Assembly: GCF_002157355.1 (NCBI RefSeq)
Contig: NZ_LYMK01000030.1
Span: forward strand, 22,523-86,522
Length of the DNA: 64,000 nt
Direction: 5' to 3'
From: Variovorax sp. JS1663
Lineage (GTDB): Bacteria; Pseudomonadota; Gammaproteobacteria; Burkholderiales; Burkholderiaceae_C
Notes under the pieces: generated by a model
The model's database searches: none
What the model was told of the DNA's origin: nothing
Seen by the model: only the letters and a program-made list of their open reading frames with translations
Position numbers and translations under genes: made by a program
Part shown: positions 51,196 through 59,885 of the stretch, one piece after another
How the letters are laid out: each line of letters opens with the position of its first letter
How positions within the stretch are numbered: position 1 is the first letter of the stretch

Positions 51196-52374
51196 ATGAA
51201 GAGCAATTGGCGCAACAAGTTCTGGCCGGCGAATCTGCTGCTGGCAGCCGGCGCGGCCTGGAGCGGCGCGGCGCACGCAGTCAACGACCTGGCCGGCGGC
51301 CCGGCGGTGCGCCAGCTCAATCTTCCGGTGGGCGTCACGAAGATCGCCGAGGAACAGCATTTCCTGCACAACGCCATGATGGTGCTGTGCACGGTCATCT
51401 TCGTCGCCGTCTTCGCGGTCATGTTCTATTCGATCTGGAAGCACCGCAAGTCGGTGGGCCACAAGGCGGCCAACTTCCATGAATCGGTGGTGGTCGAGGT
51501 GATCTGGACCATCGTTCCCTTCATCATCGTGATCCTGATGGCGCTGCCCGCCACCAAGGTGCTGGTCGCGCAGAAGGACACCACCAACGCCGACCTCACG
51601 ATCAAGACCACCGGCTACCAGTGGAAGTGGGGCTACGACTACATCAAGGGCGAGGGCGAGGGCCTGGCCTTCATCTCCACGCTCGACAGCACGCACCGCG
51701 CCCTGTCCGACGCTGGCGCCAAGGGCGAGGTGCCCGACGACTACCTGCTGAAGGTCGACAACCCGATGGTGGTGCCGGTCGACACCAAGGTGCGCATCAT
51801 CACCACCGCCAACGACGTGATCCACGCCTTCGCCGTGCCGCAGCTGGGCATCAAGCAGGACGCCATCCCCGGCTTCGTGCGCGACACCTGGTTCCGTGCC
51901 GAGAAGGTGGGCGTCTACTACGGCCAATGCCAGGAGCTCTGCGGCAAGGAGCACGCCTACATGCCGATCATGGTGAAGGTGGTCTCCAAGGCCGACTACA
52001 CGGCCTGGGTCGATGCCAAGCGCAAGGAAGCCGCGGCCAAGCAGGACGACCCGAACAAGGTCTGGACCCTGCCGGACATCATGGCCCGCGGCGAGAAGGT
52101 GTACGCGGCCAACTGTGCCGCCTGCCACCAGGCCAACGGCAAGGGCGCCGGCCCGATCAAGCCGCTGGACGGCTCGCCCGTGGTGCTCGACGCCGATCAC
52201 AACAAGCAGCTTCACGTGATCCTGAACGGCCAGAACAACGGTGCCATGCCGGCCTGGAAGCAGCTCAGCGACACCGACATCGCCGCCGTGGCGAGCTACA
52301 CCAAGAACAGCTGGTCGAACAAGACGGGCCAGCTGGTGCAGCCGGCCGAGGTGCTGGCGCAGCGCGGCAAGTAA
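51196..52374 (+). CDS. coxB: Cytochrome c oxidase subunit II with fused cytochrome c domain
   Basis: A 392-residue subunit. It has a signal sequence to about residue 26, two membrane spans (about 58-82 and 100-125) and a CuA domain with TGYQWKWGYDY and the ligands in YYGQCQELCGKEHAYMP (near residue 245-255). A C-terminal class I cytochrome c domain has CAACH near 305 and Met in NNGAMPAWKQL. This is the caa3-type layout: electrons pass from cytochrome c through the fused haem and CuA to subunit I. Confidence 0.95.
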   Translation: MKSNWRNKFWPANLLLAAGAAWSGAAHAVNDLAGGPAVRQLNLPVGVTKIAEEQHFLHNAMMVLCTVIFVAVFAVMFYSIWKHRKSVGHKAANFHESVVVEVIWTIVPFIIVILMALPATKVLVAQKDTTNADLTIKTTGYQWKWGYDYIKGEGEGLAFISTLDSTHRALSDAGAKGEVPDDYLLKVDNPMVVPVDTKVRIITTANDVIHAFAVPQLGIKQDAIPGFVRDTWFRAEKVGVYYGQCQELCGKEHAYMPIMVKVVSKADYTAWVDAKRKEAAAKQDDPNKVWTLPDIMARGEKVYAANCAACHQANGKGAGPIKPLDGSPVVLDADHNKQLHVILNGQNNGAMPAWKQLSDTDIAAVASYTKNSWSNKTGQLVQPAEVLAQRGK

Positions 52375-52420
52375 GCCGGCCGCCGAACCGCACGACGAAG
52401 AGTTTGCAAGGAATATCAGA

Positions 52421-54055
52421 ATGAGCGCAGTCATCGATCCCCACGGCCACGCCCACGGCCACGATGCCCACGACGACCATCACCACCACGCGCCGACCGG
52501 CTGGCGCCGCTGGGTGTTCGCCACCAACCACAAGGACATCGGCACGCTGTACCTGCTGTTCTCCTTCACGATGCTGATGGTGGGCGGCGTGTTGGCGCTG
52601 CTGATCCGTGCCGAGCTGTTCCAGCCCGGCCTGCAGGTGGTGAACCCCGAGCTGTTCAATCAGTTCACCACCATGCACGGGCTGATCATGGTGTTCGGCG
52701 CGATCATGCCGGCCTTCGTGGGTTTCGCGAACTGGATGATCCCGCTGCAGGTGGGGGCCTCCGACATGGCCTTCGCGCGCATGAACAACTTCAGCTTCTG
52801 GCTGCTGATCCCGGCGGCCATCATGCTGGTGGGCTCCTTCTTCATGCCCGGCGGCGCACCCGCGGCCGGCTGGACGCTCTACGCGCCGCTCACGCTGCAG
52901 ATGGGCCCCTCGATGGACGCCGGCATCTTCGCGATGCACATCATGGGCGCCTCCTCGATCATGGGCTCGATCAACATCATCGTGACCATCCTCAACATGC
53001 GCGCCCCCGGCATGACGCTGATGAAGATGCCGATGTTCTGCTGGACCTGGCTCATCACCGCCTACCTGCTGATCGCCGTGATGCCCGTGCTCGCCGGTGC
53101 CATCACCATGACGCTGACCGACCGCCACTTCGGCACCAGCTTCTTCAGCCCCGCCGGCGGCGGCGACCCGGTGATGTATCAGCACATCTTCTGGTTCTTC
53201 GGCCACCCCGAGGTCTACATCATGATCTTGCCGGCCTTCGGCATCGTCAGCCAGATCGTGCCGGCCTTCTCGCGCAAGCGTCTGTTCGGCTACGCCTCGA
53301 TGGTGTATGCGACCAGCTCGATCGCGATCCTGTCCTTCATCGTGTGGGCGCATCACATGTTCACCACCGGGATGCCGGTGACGGGCCAGCTCTTCTTCAT
53401 GTACGCCACCATGCTGATCGCGGTGCCGACGGCAGTGAAGATCTTCAACTGGATCGCCACCATGTGGCAGGGTTCGATGACCTTCGAGACCCCGATGCTG
53501 TTCGCCGTGGGCTTCATCTTCGTGTTCACCATGGGTGGCTTCACCGGCCTGATCCTGGCGGTCGCGCCGATCGACATCCAGCTGCAGGACACCTACTACG
53601 TGGTGGCCCACTTCCACTACGTGCTGGTGGCGGGCTCGCTGTACGCGATGTTCGCGGGCTACTACTACTGGGCGCCCAAGTGGACCGGCGTGATGTATGA
53701 CGAGACGCGCGGCAAGATCCACTTCTGGTGGTCGCTGATCTCCTTCAACGTCACCTTCTTCCCGATGCACTTCCTGGGCCTGGCGGGCATGCCGCGCCGC
53801 TATGCCGACTACCCGATGCAGTTCGCCGACTTCAACGCGGTGGCCTCGGTCGGCGCCTTCGCCTTCGGCCTGGCGCAGGTGTACTTCTTCTTCTTCATCG
53901 TCCTGCCGAACATGATGGGCAAGGGCGAGAAGGCTTCGCAAAAGCCCTGGGAAGCCGCCGAGGGCCTGGAATGGGAAGTGCCGTCGCCCGCGCCTTTCCA
54001 CACCTTCGAGACCCCGCCCAAGCTCGACCCGACCGCCACCAAGGTGATCGGCTGA
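52421..54055 (+). CDS. coxA: Cytochrome c oxidase subunit I (aa3 type)
   Basis: A 544-residue haem-copper oxidase core. Key elements are TTMHGLIMVFG (haem a His), HIFWFFGHPEVYIMILPAFG (CuB His and the cross-linked Tyr), VWAHHMFTTG (CuB His pair), and VVAHFHYVLVAGSLYAMFAGYYYW (haem a3 and a His). The N-terminus is His/Asp-rich (residues 7-25) before TNHKDIGTLYL, which is unusual and may bind metal. It reduces oxygen and pumps protons. Confidence 0.97.
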   Translation: MSAVIDPHGHAHGHDAHDDHHHHAPTGWRRWVFATNHKDIGTLYLLFSFTMLMVGGVLALLIRAELFQPGLQVVNPELFNQFTTMHGLIMVFGAIMPAFVGFANWMIPLQVGASDMAFARMNNFSFWLLIPAAIMLVGSFFMPGGAPAAGWTLYAPLTLQMGPSMDAGIFAMHIMGASSIMGSINIIVTILNMRAPGMTLMKMPMFCWTWLITAYLLIAVMPVLAGAITMTLTDRHFGTSFFSPAGGGDPVMYQHIFWFFGHPEVYIMILPAFGIVSQIVPAFSRKRLFGYASMVYATSSIAILSFIVWAHHMFTTGMPVTGQLFFMYATMLIAVPTAVKIFNWIATMWQGSMTFETPMLFAVGFIFVFTMGGFTGLILAVAPIDIQLQDTYYVVAHFHYVLVAGSLYAMFAGYYYWAPKWTGVMYDETRGKIHFWWSLISFNVTFFPMHFLGLAGMPRRYADYPMQFADFNAVASVGAFAFGLAQVYFFFFIVLPNMMGKGEKASQKPWEAAEGLEWEVPSPAPFHTFETPPKLDPTATKVIG

Positions 54056-54080
54056 GCGCCGGATGAGAGGACAGAGCGCG

Positions 54081-54191
54081 ATGACGCCTGAACAGAAGAG
54101 GAACAACCGCCGCATGGGGCTGACGCTGGCCTCCATCGCCGTGATCTTCTTCATCGGCTTCGTCGTCCGCATGGTCTGGATCGGCCACTGA
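54081..54191 (+). CDS. Cytochrome oxidase small assembly protein
   Basis: A 36-residue open frame beginning ATG 54081 and ending TGA 54189-54191: a short basic head (MTPEQKRNNRRMG) and one membrane span (LTLASIAVIFFIGFVVRMVWIG). GAGAGGACAGAGCGCG precedes the start. Tiny proteins of this pattern sit between coxA and ctaG in Comamonadaceae and related Burkholderiales. It is too short for ordinary gene callers. Confidence 0.85.
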   Translation: MTPEQKRNNRRMGLTLASIAVIFFIGFVVRMVWIGH

Positions 54192-54208
54192 CGCGGAACG
54201 AGGCAACG

Positions 54209-54841
54209 ATGGGCATCGGTCAACGCATTCGCCGTGAGAACGTTCGCATGGTCGGCAAGCTGGCCGTGGTGGCCTGCGGCATGTTCGCCTTCGGCTATGC
54301 GCTGGTGCCGCTGTACCGCGCCATCTGCGAGATGACCGGCATCAACATCCTCGCCTTGTCGGAGCTCGAGGTGCCGGGTGGTGCCAGCGGTGGCAAGAAC
54401 GTCCGCGTGCCCGACAACACCCAGGTCGACACCAGCCGCACCATCACCGTCGAGTTCGATGCCAACGTGCGCGGCCTCTGGGACTTCAAGCCCGCGCAGC
54501 GTTCGATGGAGGTCCATCCGGGCCAGCTCAACACCGTGATGTACGAGTTCCAGAACGTGCAGAACCGCCGCATGGCCGCGCAGGCCATCCCCAGCTACGC
54601 GCCGCAGCAGGCCGCGCCGTATTTCAACAAGCTGGAGTGCTTCTGCTTCAATCAGTACACGCTCGATGCGGGCGAGAAGAAGCAGTGGCCGGTCGCCTTC
54701 GTGATCGATCCGAAGATCTCCAAGGACGTCAAGACCATCACGCTGTCGTACACCTTCTTCGAGGTCGGCGGCAAAACGCCGCCGGCGCCCGTGGCCGCCA
54801 ACAGCGCTGCGCCGGCGCCGGCTGCGGAGCCGCGTTCGTGA
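54209..54841 (+). CDS. ctaG: Cytochrome c oxidase assembly protein CtaG/Cox11 (CuB delivery)
   Basis: A 210-residue membrane-anchored protein with one N-terminal span (about 15-38) followed by a periplasmic Ig-like domain. Copper-binding Cys pair in NKLECFCFNQYTL near residue 147-152. It inserts CuB into subunit I. The C-terminal tail is Ala/Pro-rich. GAGGCAACG precedes the ATG. Confidence 0.95.
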   Translation: MGIGQRIRRENVRMVGKLAVVACGMFAFGYALVPLYRAICEMTGINILALSELEVPGGASGGKNVRVPDNTQVDTSRTITVEFDANVRGLWDFKPAQRSMEVHPGQLNTVMYEFQNVQNRRMAAQAIPSYAPQQAAPYFNKLECFCFNQYTLDAGEKKQWPVAFVIDPKISKDVKTITLSYTFFEVGGKTPPAPVAANSAAPAPAAEPRS

Positions 54842-54843
54842 CC

Positions 54844-55050
54844 ATGACCGAGACGCTGCCGCGAAAGGGATCCCTCTGGCGCACCGTGAAGGCGGTGGCC
54901 TGGGGCTTCTTCGGCGTGCGCAAGAACAGCGCCTACCAGGAAGACATCGCCCGGCTCTCGCCGCTGCACATCGTTGCCGTCGGGATCGTCGCCGCCATCC
55001 TCTTCGTGGTCGGCCTGATCCTGCTGGTGAAGTTCGTCGTCGCGCCCTGA
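54844..55050 (+). CDS. DUF2970 small membrane protein
   Basis: A 68-residue protein with an amphipathic head (SLWRTVKAVAWGFFGVRKNSAYQEDI) typical of DUF2970, then one span (LHIVAVGIVAAILFVVGLILLVKFVV). It sits between ctaG and coxC as in related genomes, so a role in oxidase assembly is plausible but unproven. ATG 54844 is chosen; GTG 54838 overlapping the ctaG stop is also in frame. Confidence 0.88.
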   Translation: MTETLPRKGSLWRTVKAVAWGFFGVRKNSAYQEDIARLSPLHIVAVGIVAAILFVVGLILLVKFVVAP

Positions 55051-55112
55051 CAAGCTGACCAGAGACGCCTGCCCCCACAGATTGAAGCTAGAGAAGAGAA
55101 CCAGGACCTGAT

Positions 55113-55994
55113 ATGAGTTCAACCACCCACGGCACTACGCCCTACTACTTCGTGCCCGGGCCATCGGCCTACCCGGTCATGGCCGCGATCGGCCTGCTCT
55201 TCGTGATCTTCGGCGCCGCGCAGTGGATCAACGGCCATCAGTGGGGCGCCTGGTCGCTGCTGCTGGGCATGGTGTGGTGGCTGGGCACGCTCTTCGTCTG
55301 GTTCCGCCGCGCGATCAGCGAGAGCGAGAGCGGCCAGTACGGCCACAAGGTGGACCTCTCCTTCCGCTGGAGCATGAGCTGGTTCATCTTCTCCGAGGTG
55401 ATGTTCTTCGGCGCCTTCTTTACCGCGCTGTGGTGGGCCCGCACCCATGCGCTGCCGACCCTCGGCAGTCTGGACAACGCGCTGCTGTGGCCCGACTTCA
55501 AGGCCGTGTGGCCAACGGTGAGCGCCGGCGTCACCGGATCGCCGGCCGACATCGTCGAGCCCTTCCAGACCGTCGGCCCCTTCTGGCTGCCGACCATCAA
55601 CACCGCGCTGCTGCTGAGCTCGGGTGTCACGCTGACCATCGCGCACCATGCGCTGCGTGCTGACCACCGCGCCCAGGCGATCCGCTTCATGTGGCTCACC
55701 GTGCTGCTGGGTGCCACCTTCCTGGGCGTGCAGGGCTACGAGTACTACCACCTCTACACCGAGCTGAACCTCAAGCTCAGCTCCGGCGCCTACGGTTCCA
55801 CCTTCTTCATGCTGACCGGCTTCCACGGCCTGCATGTGTTCATTGGCATGCTGATGCTGCTGTTCATCACGCTGCGCCTGCGCAGCGGCCACTTCACGCC
55901 GGAGCGGCACTTCGGCTTCGAGGGCGCCGCCTGGTACTGGCACTTCGTCGACGTGGTCTGGCTCGGCCTGTACTTCCTGGTCTATTGGCTTTGA
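55113..55994 (+). CDS. coxC: Cytochrome c oxidase subunit III
   Basis: A 293-residue subunit with seven predicted membrane spans and the conserved WSMSWFIFSEVMFFGAFFTALWWAR, GSTFFMLTGFHGLHVFIGMLMLL and FEGAAWYWHFVDVVWLGLYFLVYW segments. It stabilises the catalytic core. It is followed by a strong bidirectional terminator. Confidence 0.96.
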   Translation: MSSTTHGTTPYYFVPGPSAYPVMAAIGLLFVIFGAAQWINGHQWGAWSLLLGMVWWLGTLFVWFRRAISESESGQYGHKVDLSFRWSMSWFIFSEVMFFGAFFTALWWARTHALPTLGSLDNALLWPDFKAVWPTVSAGVTGSPADIVEPFQTVGPFWLPTINTALLLSSGVTLTIAHHALRADHRAQAIRFMWLTVLLGATFLGVQGYEYYHLYTELNLKLSSGAYGSTFFMLTGFHGLHVFIGMLMLLFITLRLRSGHFTPERHFGFEGAAWYWHFVDVVWLGLYFLVYWL

Positions 55995-56013
55995 GCGGTC
56001 CCAACGGCACGAC

Positions 56014-56039
56014 AAAAAAGCGCCGCCAGGCGCTTTTTT
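56014..56039. terminator. Bidirectional rho-independent terminator after coxC
   Basis: Six A's, GCGCC, loop GCCA, GGCGC and six T's (56014-56039): a perfect 11-bp stem usable on both strands, 20 bp after the coxC stop and 27 bp from the convergent twin-TM gene stop. Confidence 0.92.
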
Positions 56040-56065
56040 CATGGAGGTTGTGGAACGAGCACGAC

Positions 56066-56287
56066 CTACTTGCCGAGCGGGAGTCCCCCCGGCTGGATGT
56101 AGCCGAGTTTCCAGGCCAGCAGCAGGCACAGGAACAAAACCACGGACAAGCCGATCCGAACGGTGAGGGCGCGCACCATCCCGCCGCTCTTGGCGCGGCC
56201 TTCGCGCCCATCCCTCAGCATGAAGAACAGCGCGACAACGAGGCTCGCCAGGATGCCGATGAAGGCCAGGGCGACAAGGTATTTCAT
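56066..56287 (-). CDS. Twin transmembrane protein (DUF2909)
   Basis: A 73-residue protein with two membrane spans (LVALAFIGILASLVVALFFML and VRIGLSVVLFLCLLLAWKLGYI) joined by a charged loop. It ends near GGLPLGK. It is transcribed opposite to the cox genes, divergent from surf1. The family has no defined function but is regularly found in this cluster. Confidence 0.88.
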   Translation of the reverse strand: MKYLVALAFIGILASLVVALFFMLRDGREGRAKSGGMVRALTVRIGLSVVLFLCLLLAWKLGYIQPGGLPLGK

Positions 56288-56341
56288 GACGCCGATTATC
56301 GGCCGCAGCAGCAGGCACCTGACGTGAACGATGGCTTGGTC

Positions 56342-57112
56342 ATGGCCGCGCCGCGCTCGCGTGGCGGCCGCTTCTGGCTCGTCACCATGGCGGCGGTGGT
56401 CATGCTGGCCGCCACCGTCTCGCTCGGGCGCTGGCAACTGTCCCGCGCTGCGCAGAAGGAGGCCCTGCAGGCCCAGATCGAGGCGCGCAAGAACATGCCG
56501 CTGCTCAGCGAAGGCGAATTCCTCGCGCTCGATCCGGCCACGGAGGCCATGCACCGGCCGGTCCATCTGCGCGGGCTCTGGCTGGCGCCGCACACCATCT
56601 ACCTGGACAACCGCCAGATGCATGGCGTCCCGGGTTTCTACGTGCTCACGCCCTTCGCCATCGAGGACAGCAACCGGACCGTGCTGATACAGCGGGGTTG
56701 GGTGCAGCGCAATTTCACGGATCGTGCGCAGCTCGCGCCGGTGGAGACGCCGAGCGGCCTGGTCGATGTGACGGCCCGGATAGCACCGCCGCCCGCGCAC
56801 CTGCTCGAGCTGGGCAAGGAAACACCGCCGTCCGCCGCGTCCGCGGGGTCTTCGCCCATCCGGCAGAATCTCGACCTGGAAGCATTCCGGGCCGAGACCG
56901 GCCTGCCGCTGCGGACCGACGTCTCGCTGCTGCAGACCGGCCCGGCGTCCGAAGGCCTCCAGCGCGACTGGCCGGTTCCCGCGTTGGGCATCGAGAAGCA
57001 CTACGGCTATGCATTCCAGTGGTTCGGGCTCGCGGCCCTCGTCGTCATCCTCTATGTCTGGTTTCAATTCATCGCCCCCTACCGCCGCGCGCGCCGTCTC
57101 CGCCGCGGCTGA
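56342..57112 (+). CDS. SURF1-family cytochrome oxidase assembly protein
   Basis: A 256-residue SURF1/Shy1 protein: a first span near residue 11-28, LGRWQLSRAAQKEAL, a large periplasmic domain with YLDNRQMHGVPGFYVLTPF and VLIQRGWVQRNF, and a last span near 225-245 (YGYAFQWFGLAALVVILYVWFQF). It helps insert haem a into subunit I. ATG 56342 is preferred. It overlaps the next gene. Confidence 0.93.
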   Translation: MAAPRSRGGRFWLVTMAAVVMLAATVSLGRWQLSRAAQKEALQAQIEARKNMPLLSEGEFLALDPATEAMHRPVHLRGLWLAPHTIYLDNRQMHGVPGFYVLTPFAIEDSNRTVLIQRGWVQRNFTDRAQLAPVETPSGLVDVTARIAPPPAHLLELGKETPPSAASAGSSPIRQNLDLEAFRAETGLPLRTDVSLLQTGPASEGLQRDWPVPALGIEKHYGYAFQWFGLAALVVILYVWFQFIAPYRRARRLRRG

Positions 57113-57779
57113 CGAGCCGCTCGGCCTGACGGTGCACTCCATGCCCTCGCCGCGCCAGGCGCTGGACGGCGCGGAGGGCCGGCGCACCGTGATGGGCCGC
57201 TGGAAGATGATCCTGGTCATGCTGTGCTGCGCATCGCCGGTCATTGCCTCCTACTTCACCTACTACGTGGTCCGCCCCGAGGGGCGGCGCGTGTACGGCG
57301 AGCTGATCGATCCGCAGCGCACCCTGCCCGACCTCGTGGCGACCACGCGCGAGGGCACGCCGGTGCGGCTCTCCTCGCTCAAGGGCCAGTGGCTGCTGGT
57401 CGCGGTTGCAGATGGGGCCTGCGACACGCTGTGCGAGCAGCAGCTCTACCTGCAGCGCCAGTTGCGCGAAAGCCTGGGCCGCGAGAAGGACCGCATCGAC
57501 CGCGTCTGGCTGGTGAGCGACGCAGCAGCGGTGCCCGCGCGTCTGGACACGGGCCTGCGCGGCGCGACCGTGCTGCGCGTGCCGGCGGCGCAGCTGGCCC
57601 AATGGCTGGCGCCCGAACCCGGCCACGCGCTCGCAGAGCATTTCTACGTGGTCGATCCCATGGGCAACTGGATGATGCGTTTCCCGGCCCGCATGGACAA
57701 CGCGGGCGCAGGCCGTGCCAAGCGCGACCTGGATCGCCTCCTGCGCGCCTCCTCTTCCTGGGATGAGCCGGGCCGCTAA
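57054..57779 (+). CDS. SCO-like membrane-anchored thioredoxin-fold protein
   Basis: A 241-residue protein with one span (ILVMLCCASPVIASYFTYYVV, about 70-90) and a periplasmic thioredoxin-like domain. A CxxxC pair (GACDTLCEQQ near residue 127-131) recalls SCO proteins, but the Pro and the distal His of true SCO motifs are not obvious. ATG 57054 overlaps surf1 by 59 bp; ATG 57141 is an alternative start. Its place between surf1 and ctaA suggests a helper for copper or thiol handling in oxidase assembly. Confidence 0.82.
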   Translation: MSGFNSSPPTAARAVSAAADEPLGLTVHSMPSPRQALDGAEGRRTVMGRWKMILVMLCCASPVIASYFTYYVVRPEGRRVYGELIDPQRTLPDLVATTREGTPVRLSSLKGQWLLVAVADGACDTLCEQQLYLQRQLRESLGREKDRIDRVWLVSDAAAVPARLDTGLRGATVLRVPAAQLAQWLAPEPGHALAEHFYVVDPMGNWMMRFPARMDNAGAGRAKRDLDRLLRASSSWDEPGR

Positions 57780-57798
57780 TACGGCAAACCATAGCCCC

Positions 57799-58983
57799 AT
57801 GGACTCGACCTCGCTCTACGACCTCACACCCATCGCCTGGTTGCTGGTGGTGGGCGTGCTGCTGGCGCTCGGGCCGCTCCTCTGGGTCTGGCGGCGCAGC
57901 GCGGGCCATGGCGCGGCCCGCCGCCTGCATGTGCTGACGGTGCTCACGCTGTTCCTGACCTTCGACCTCACCCTGTTCGGCGCCTTCACCCGTCTGACCG
58001 ACTCCGGCCTGGGCTGTCCAGACTGGCCCGGCTGCTACGGCAATGCCAGCCCCCTGGGCGCGCGTCATGAGATCGCGATGGCGCAGGCCGTCCAGCCCAC
58101 CGGCCCGGTCACGCACAGCAAGGCCTGGGTGGAGATGGTGCACCGCTACCTGGCCACCGGCGTCGGCTTTCTGATCCTCGTGCTGGCCGTGTCCACCTGG
58201 GTGGCCCGCCGCCGGCGGCGGCATGAGGCGCATGGCGGCGAACGGCCGCTGAGCGCGTGGTGGCCGGCCGCCACGCTCGTGTGGGTCTGCCTGCAGGGTG
58301 CCTTCGGCGCGCTGACCGTGACCTGGAAGCTCTATCCGGCGATCGTCACCTTGCACCTGCTGGGCGCTATCGTCCTGCTGGCGCTGCTGTGTATCCAGGC
58401 GGTGCGCTACCGGCAGGCCGCGGCCGCCCGGCAACCTGTGGCGGTGTCGCCGGGCCTGCGCGCGCTGCTGTTCGTGGTGAGCGCGCTGCTGCTCCTGCAG
58501 ATCGCGCTCGGCGGCTGGGTCAGCACCAATTATGCGGTTCTGGCTTGCGCCGAGTTCCCGACCTGCCAGGGCAGCTGGTGGCCGCCGATGAACTTCGCCG
58601 ATGGCTTCCACGTCTGGCGTTCGCTGGGTGAAGGCGGCGACGGCACGCCGATTGACTTTGCGGCCCTGACGGCAATCCACTATGTGCACCGCCTCATGGC
58701 CTACGCTGTGTTCCTGGCGATCGGCCTGCTGGCCTGGCAATTGCGCCGTATCGTGCCCCTGCGCCCGCAAGCCCGTTGGCTGGCCGGCCTGGCGCTGCTG
58801 CAACTCGCGACCGGGCTGGGCAATGTCCTGCTGGGCTGGCCGCTGATCGCGGCCGTGCTGCACACCGGCGGCGCCGCGGCGCTGGCAGTGGTGCTCACCT
58901 GGGCGCTGTGCGAGAGCCGGCGCGCCGGCACGCGCGTTCCCGTGGGCACGCCGACGCGCGGCGCCGGGATGGAGGCGGCATGA
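57799..58983 (+). CDS. ctaA: Haem A synthase CtaA/COX15
   Basis: A 394-residue protein with eight predicted spans. Features are TRLTDSGLGCPDWPGCYG (Cys pair near 70-78), EMVHRYLATGVGFL and LHLLGAIVLL (haem His), a second Cys pair in LACAEFPTCQGSWWP, and HYVHRLMAYAVF. It oxidises the haem O methyl group to make haem A, partner of the ctaB product, whose gene it overlaps by ATGA. Confidence 0.95.
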   Translation: MDSTSLYDLTPIAWLLVVGVLLALGPLLWVWRRSAGHGAARRLHVLTVLTLFLTFDLTLFGAFTRLTDSGLGCPDWPGCYGNASPLGARHEIAMAQAVQPTGPVTHSKAWVEMVHRYLATGVGFLILVLAVSTWVARRRRRHEAHGGERPLSAWWPAATLVWVCLQGAFGALTVTWKLYPAIVTLHLLGAIVLLALLCIQAVRYRQAAAARQPVAVSPGLRALLFVVSALLLLQIALGGWVSTNYAVLACAEFPTCQGSWWPPMNFADGFHVWRSLGEGGDGTPIDFAALTAIHYVHRLMAYAVFLAIGLLAWQLRRIVPLRPQARWLAGLALLQLATGLGNVLLGWPLIAAVLHTGGAAALAVVLTWALCESRRAGTRVPVGTPTRGAGMEAA

Positions 58984-59885
58984 CGACCAAGGCCTCGGTC
59001 CACAGCCATAGCACCGCCAGCGTGATGCGGCAGTTCTACGCGCTCACCAAGCCGCGCGTGGTGCAGCTGATCGTCTTCTGCGCGCTCATCGGCATGGTGC
59101 TCGCGATTCCCGGCCTGCCCAGCCTGGCCGAAGCGCAGCGCATCGTGGTGGCCTGCATCGGCATCTGGCTGGTGGCGGGCGCCGCGGCTGCGTTCAACTG
59201 CCTGGTGGAGAAGGGCATCGACGCCAAGATGAAGCGCACCGCCTGGCGGCCCACCGCGCGCGGCGAGCTCAGTGACCGCCAGGCCCTGCTGTTCTCGGCG
59301 CTGTTGTGCGCCGCGGGCTCGGCCGTGCTGTGGTTCGCGGTGAACCCGCTCACCATGTGGCTGACCTTCGCGACCTTCGTCGGCTATGCGGTGATCTACA
59401 CCGTCATCCTCAAGCCGCTGACGCCGCAGAACATCGTGATCGGCGGCGCCTCTGGCGCCATGCCACCGGTGCTGGGCTGGGCCGCGCTGACAGGGGAGGT
59501 CGGACCGGAGGCGCTGATCCTCTTCCTCATCATCTTCCTGTGGACGCCGCCGCATTTCTGGGCGCTCGCGCTCTACCGCGTGGAGGACTACCGCAAGGCC
59601 GGCCTGCCGATGCTGCCGGTCACGCACGGCAACGAGTTCACGCGGCTGCAGGTGCTGCTCTACACCTTCATCCTGTTCGCGGCCTGCCTCATGCCCTTCA
59701 TCTACGGCATGAGCGGCTGGCTGTATCTCGCGGTCGCGGTGGCCGTGAGCATCGGCTTCACCGGCTATGCCTTCGCCTTGTGGCGTCGCTATTCGGACCA
59801 GCTGGCGCGCAAGACCTTCCGCTTTTCCCTCATCCACCTCAGCGTGCTCTTCGCGGCGCTGCTGATCGACCATTACCTGCGATGA
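58980..59885 (+). CDS. ctaB: Protohaem IX farnesyltransferase CtaB (haem O synthase)
   Basis: A 301-residue UbiA-family prenyltransferase. The first Asp-rich motif is in NCLVEKGIDAKMKRTAWRP near residue 70-88, and the second region in WALALYRVEDYRKAGLPMLPV near 190-210; about nine spans. It attaches the farnesyl tail to haem B. It overlaps both ctaA and the downstream sco gene by 4 bp. Confidence 0.95.
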   Translation: MTTKASVHSHSTASVMRQFYALTKPRVVQLIVFCALIGMVLAIPGLPSLAEAQRIVVACIGIWLVAGAAAAFNCLVEKGIDAKMKRTAWRPTARGELSDRQALLFSALLCAAGSAVLWFAVNPLTMWLTFATFVGYAVIYTVILKPLTPQNIVIGGASGAMPPVLGWAALTGEVGPEALILFLIIFLWTPPHFWALALYRVEDYRKAGLPMLPVTHGNEFTRLQVLLYTFILFAACLMPFIYGMSGWLYLAVAVAVSIGFTGYAFALWRRYSDQLARKTFRFSLIHLSVLFAALLIDHYLR

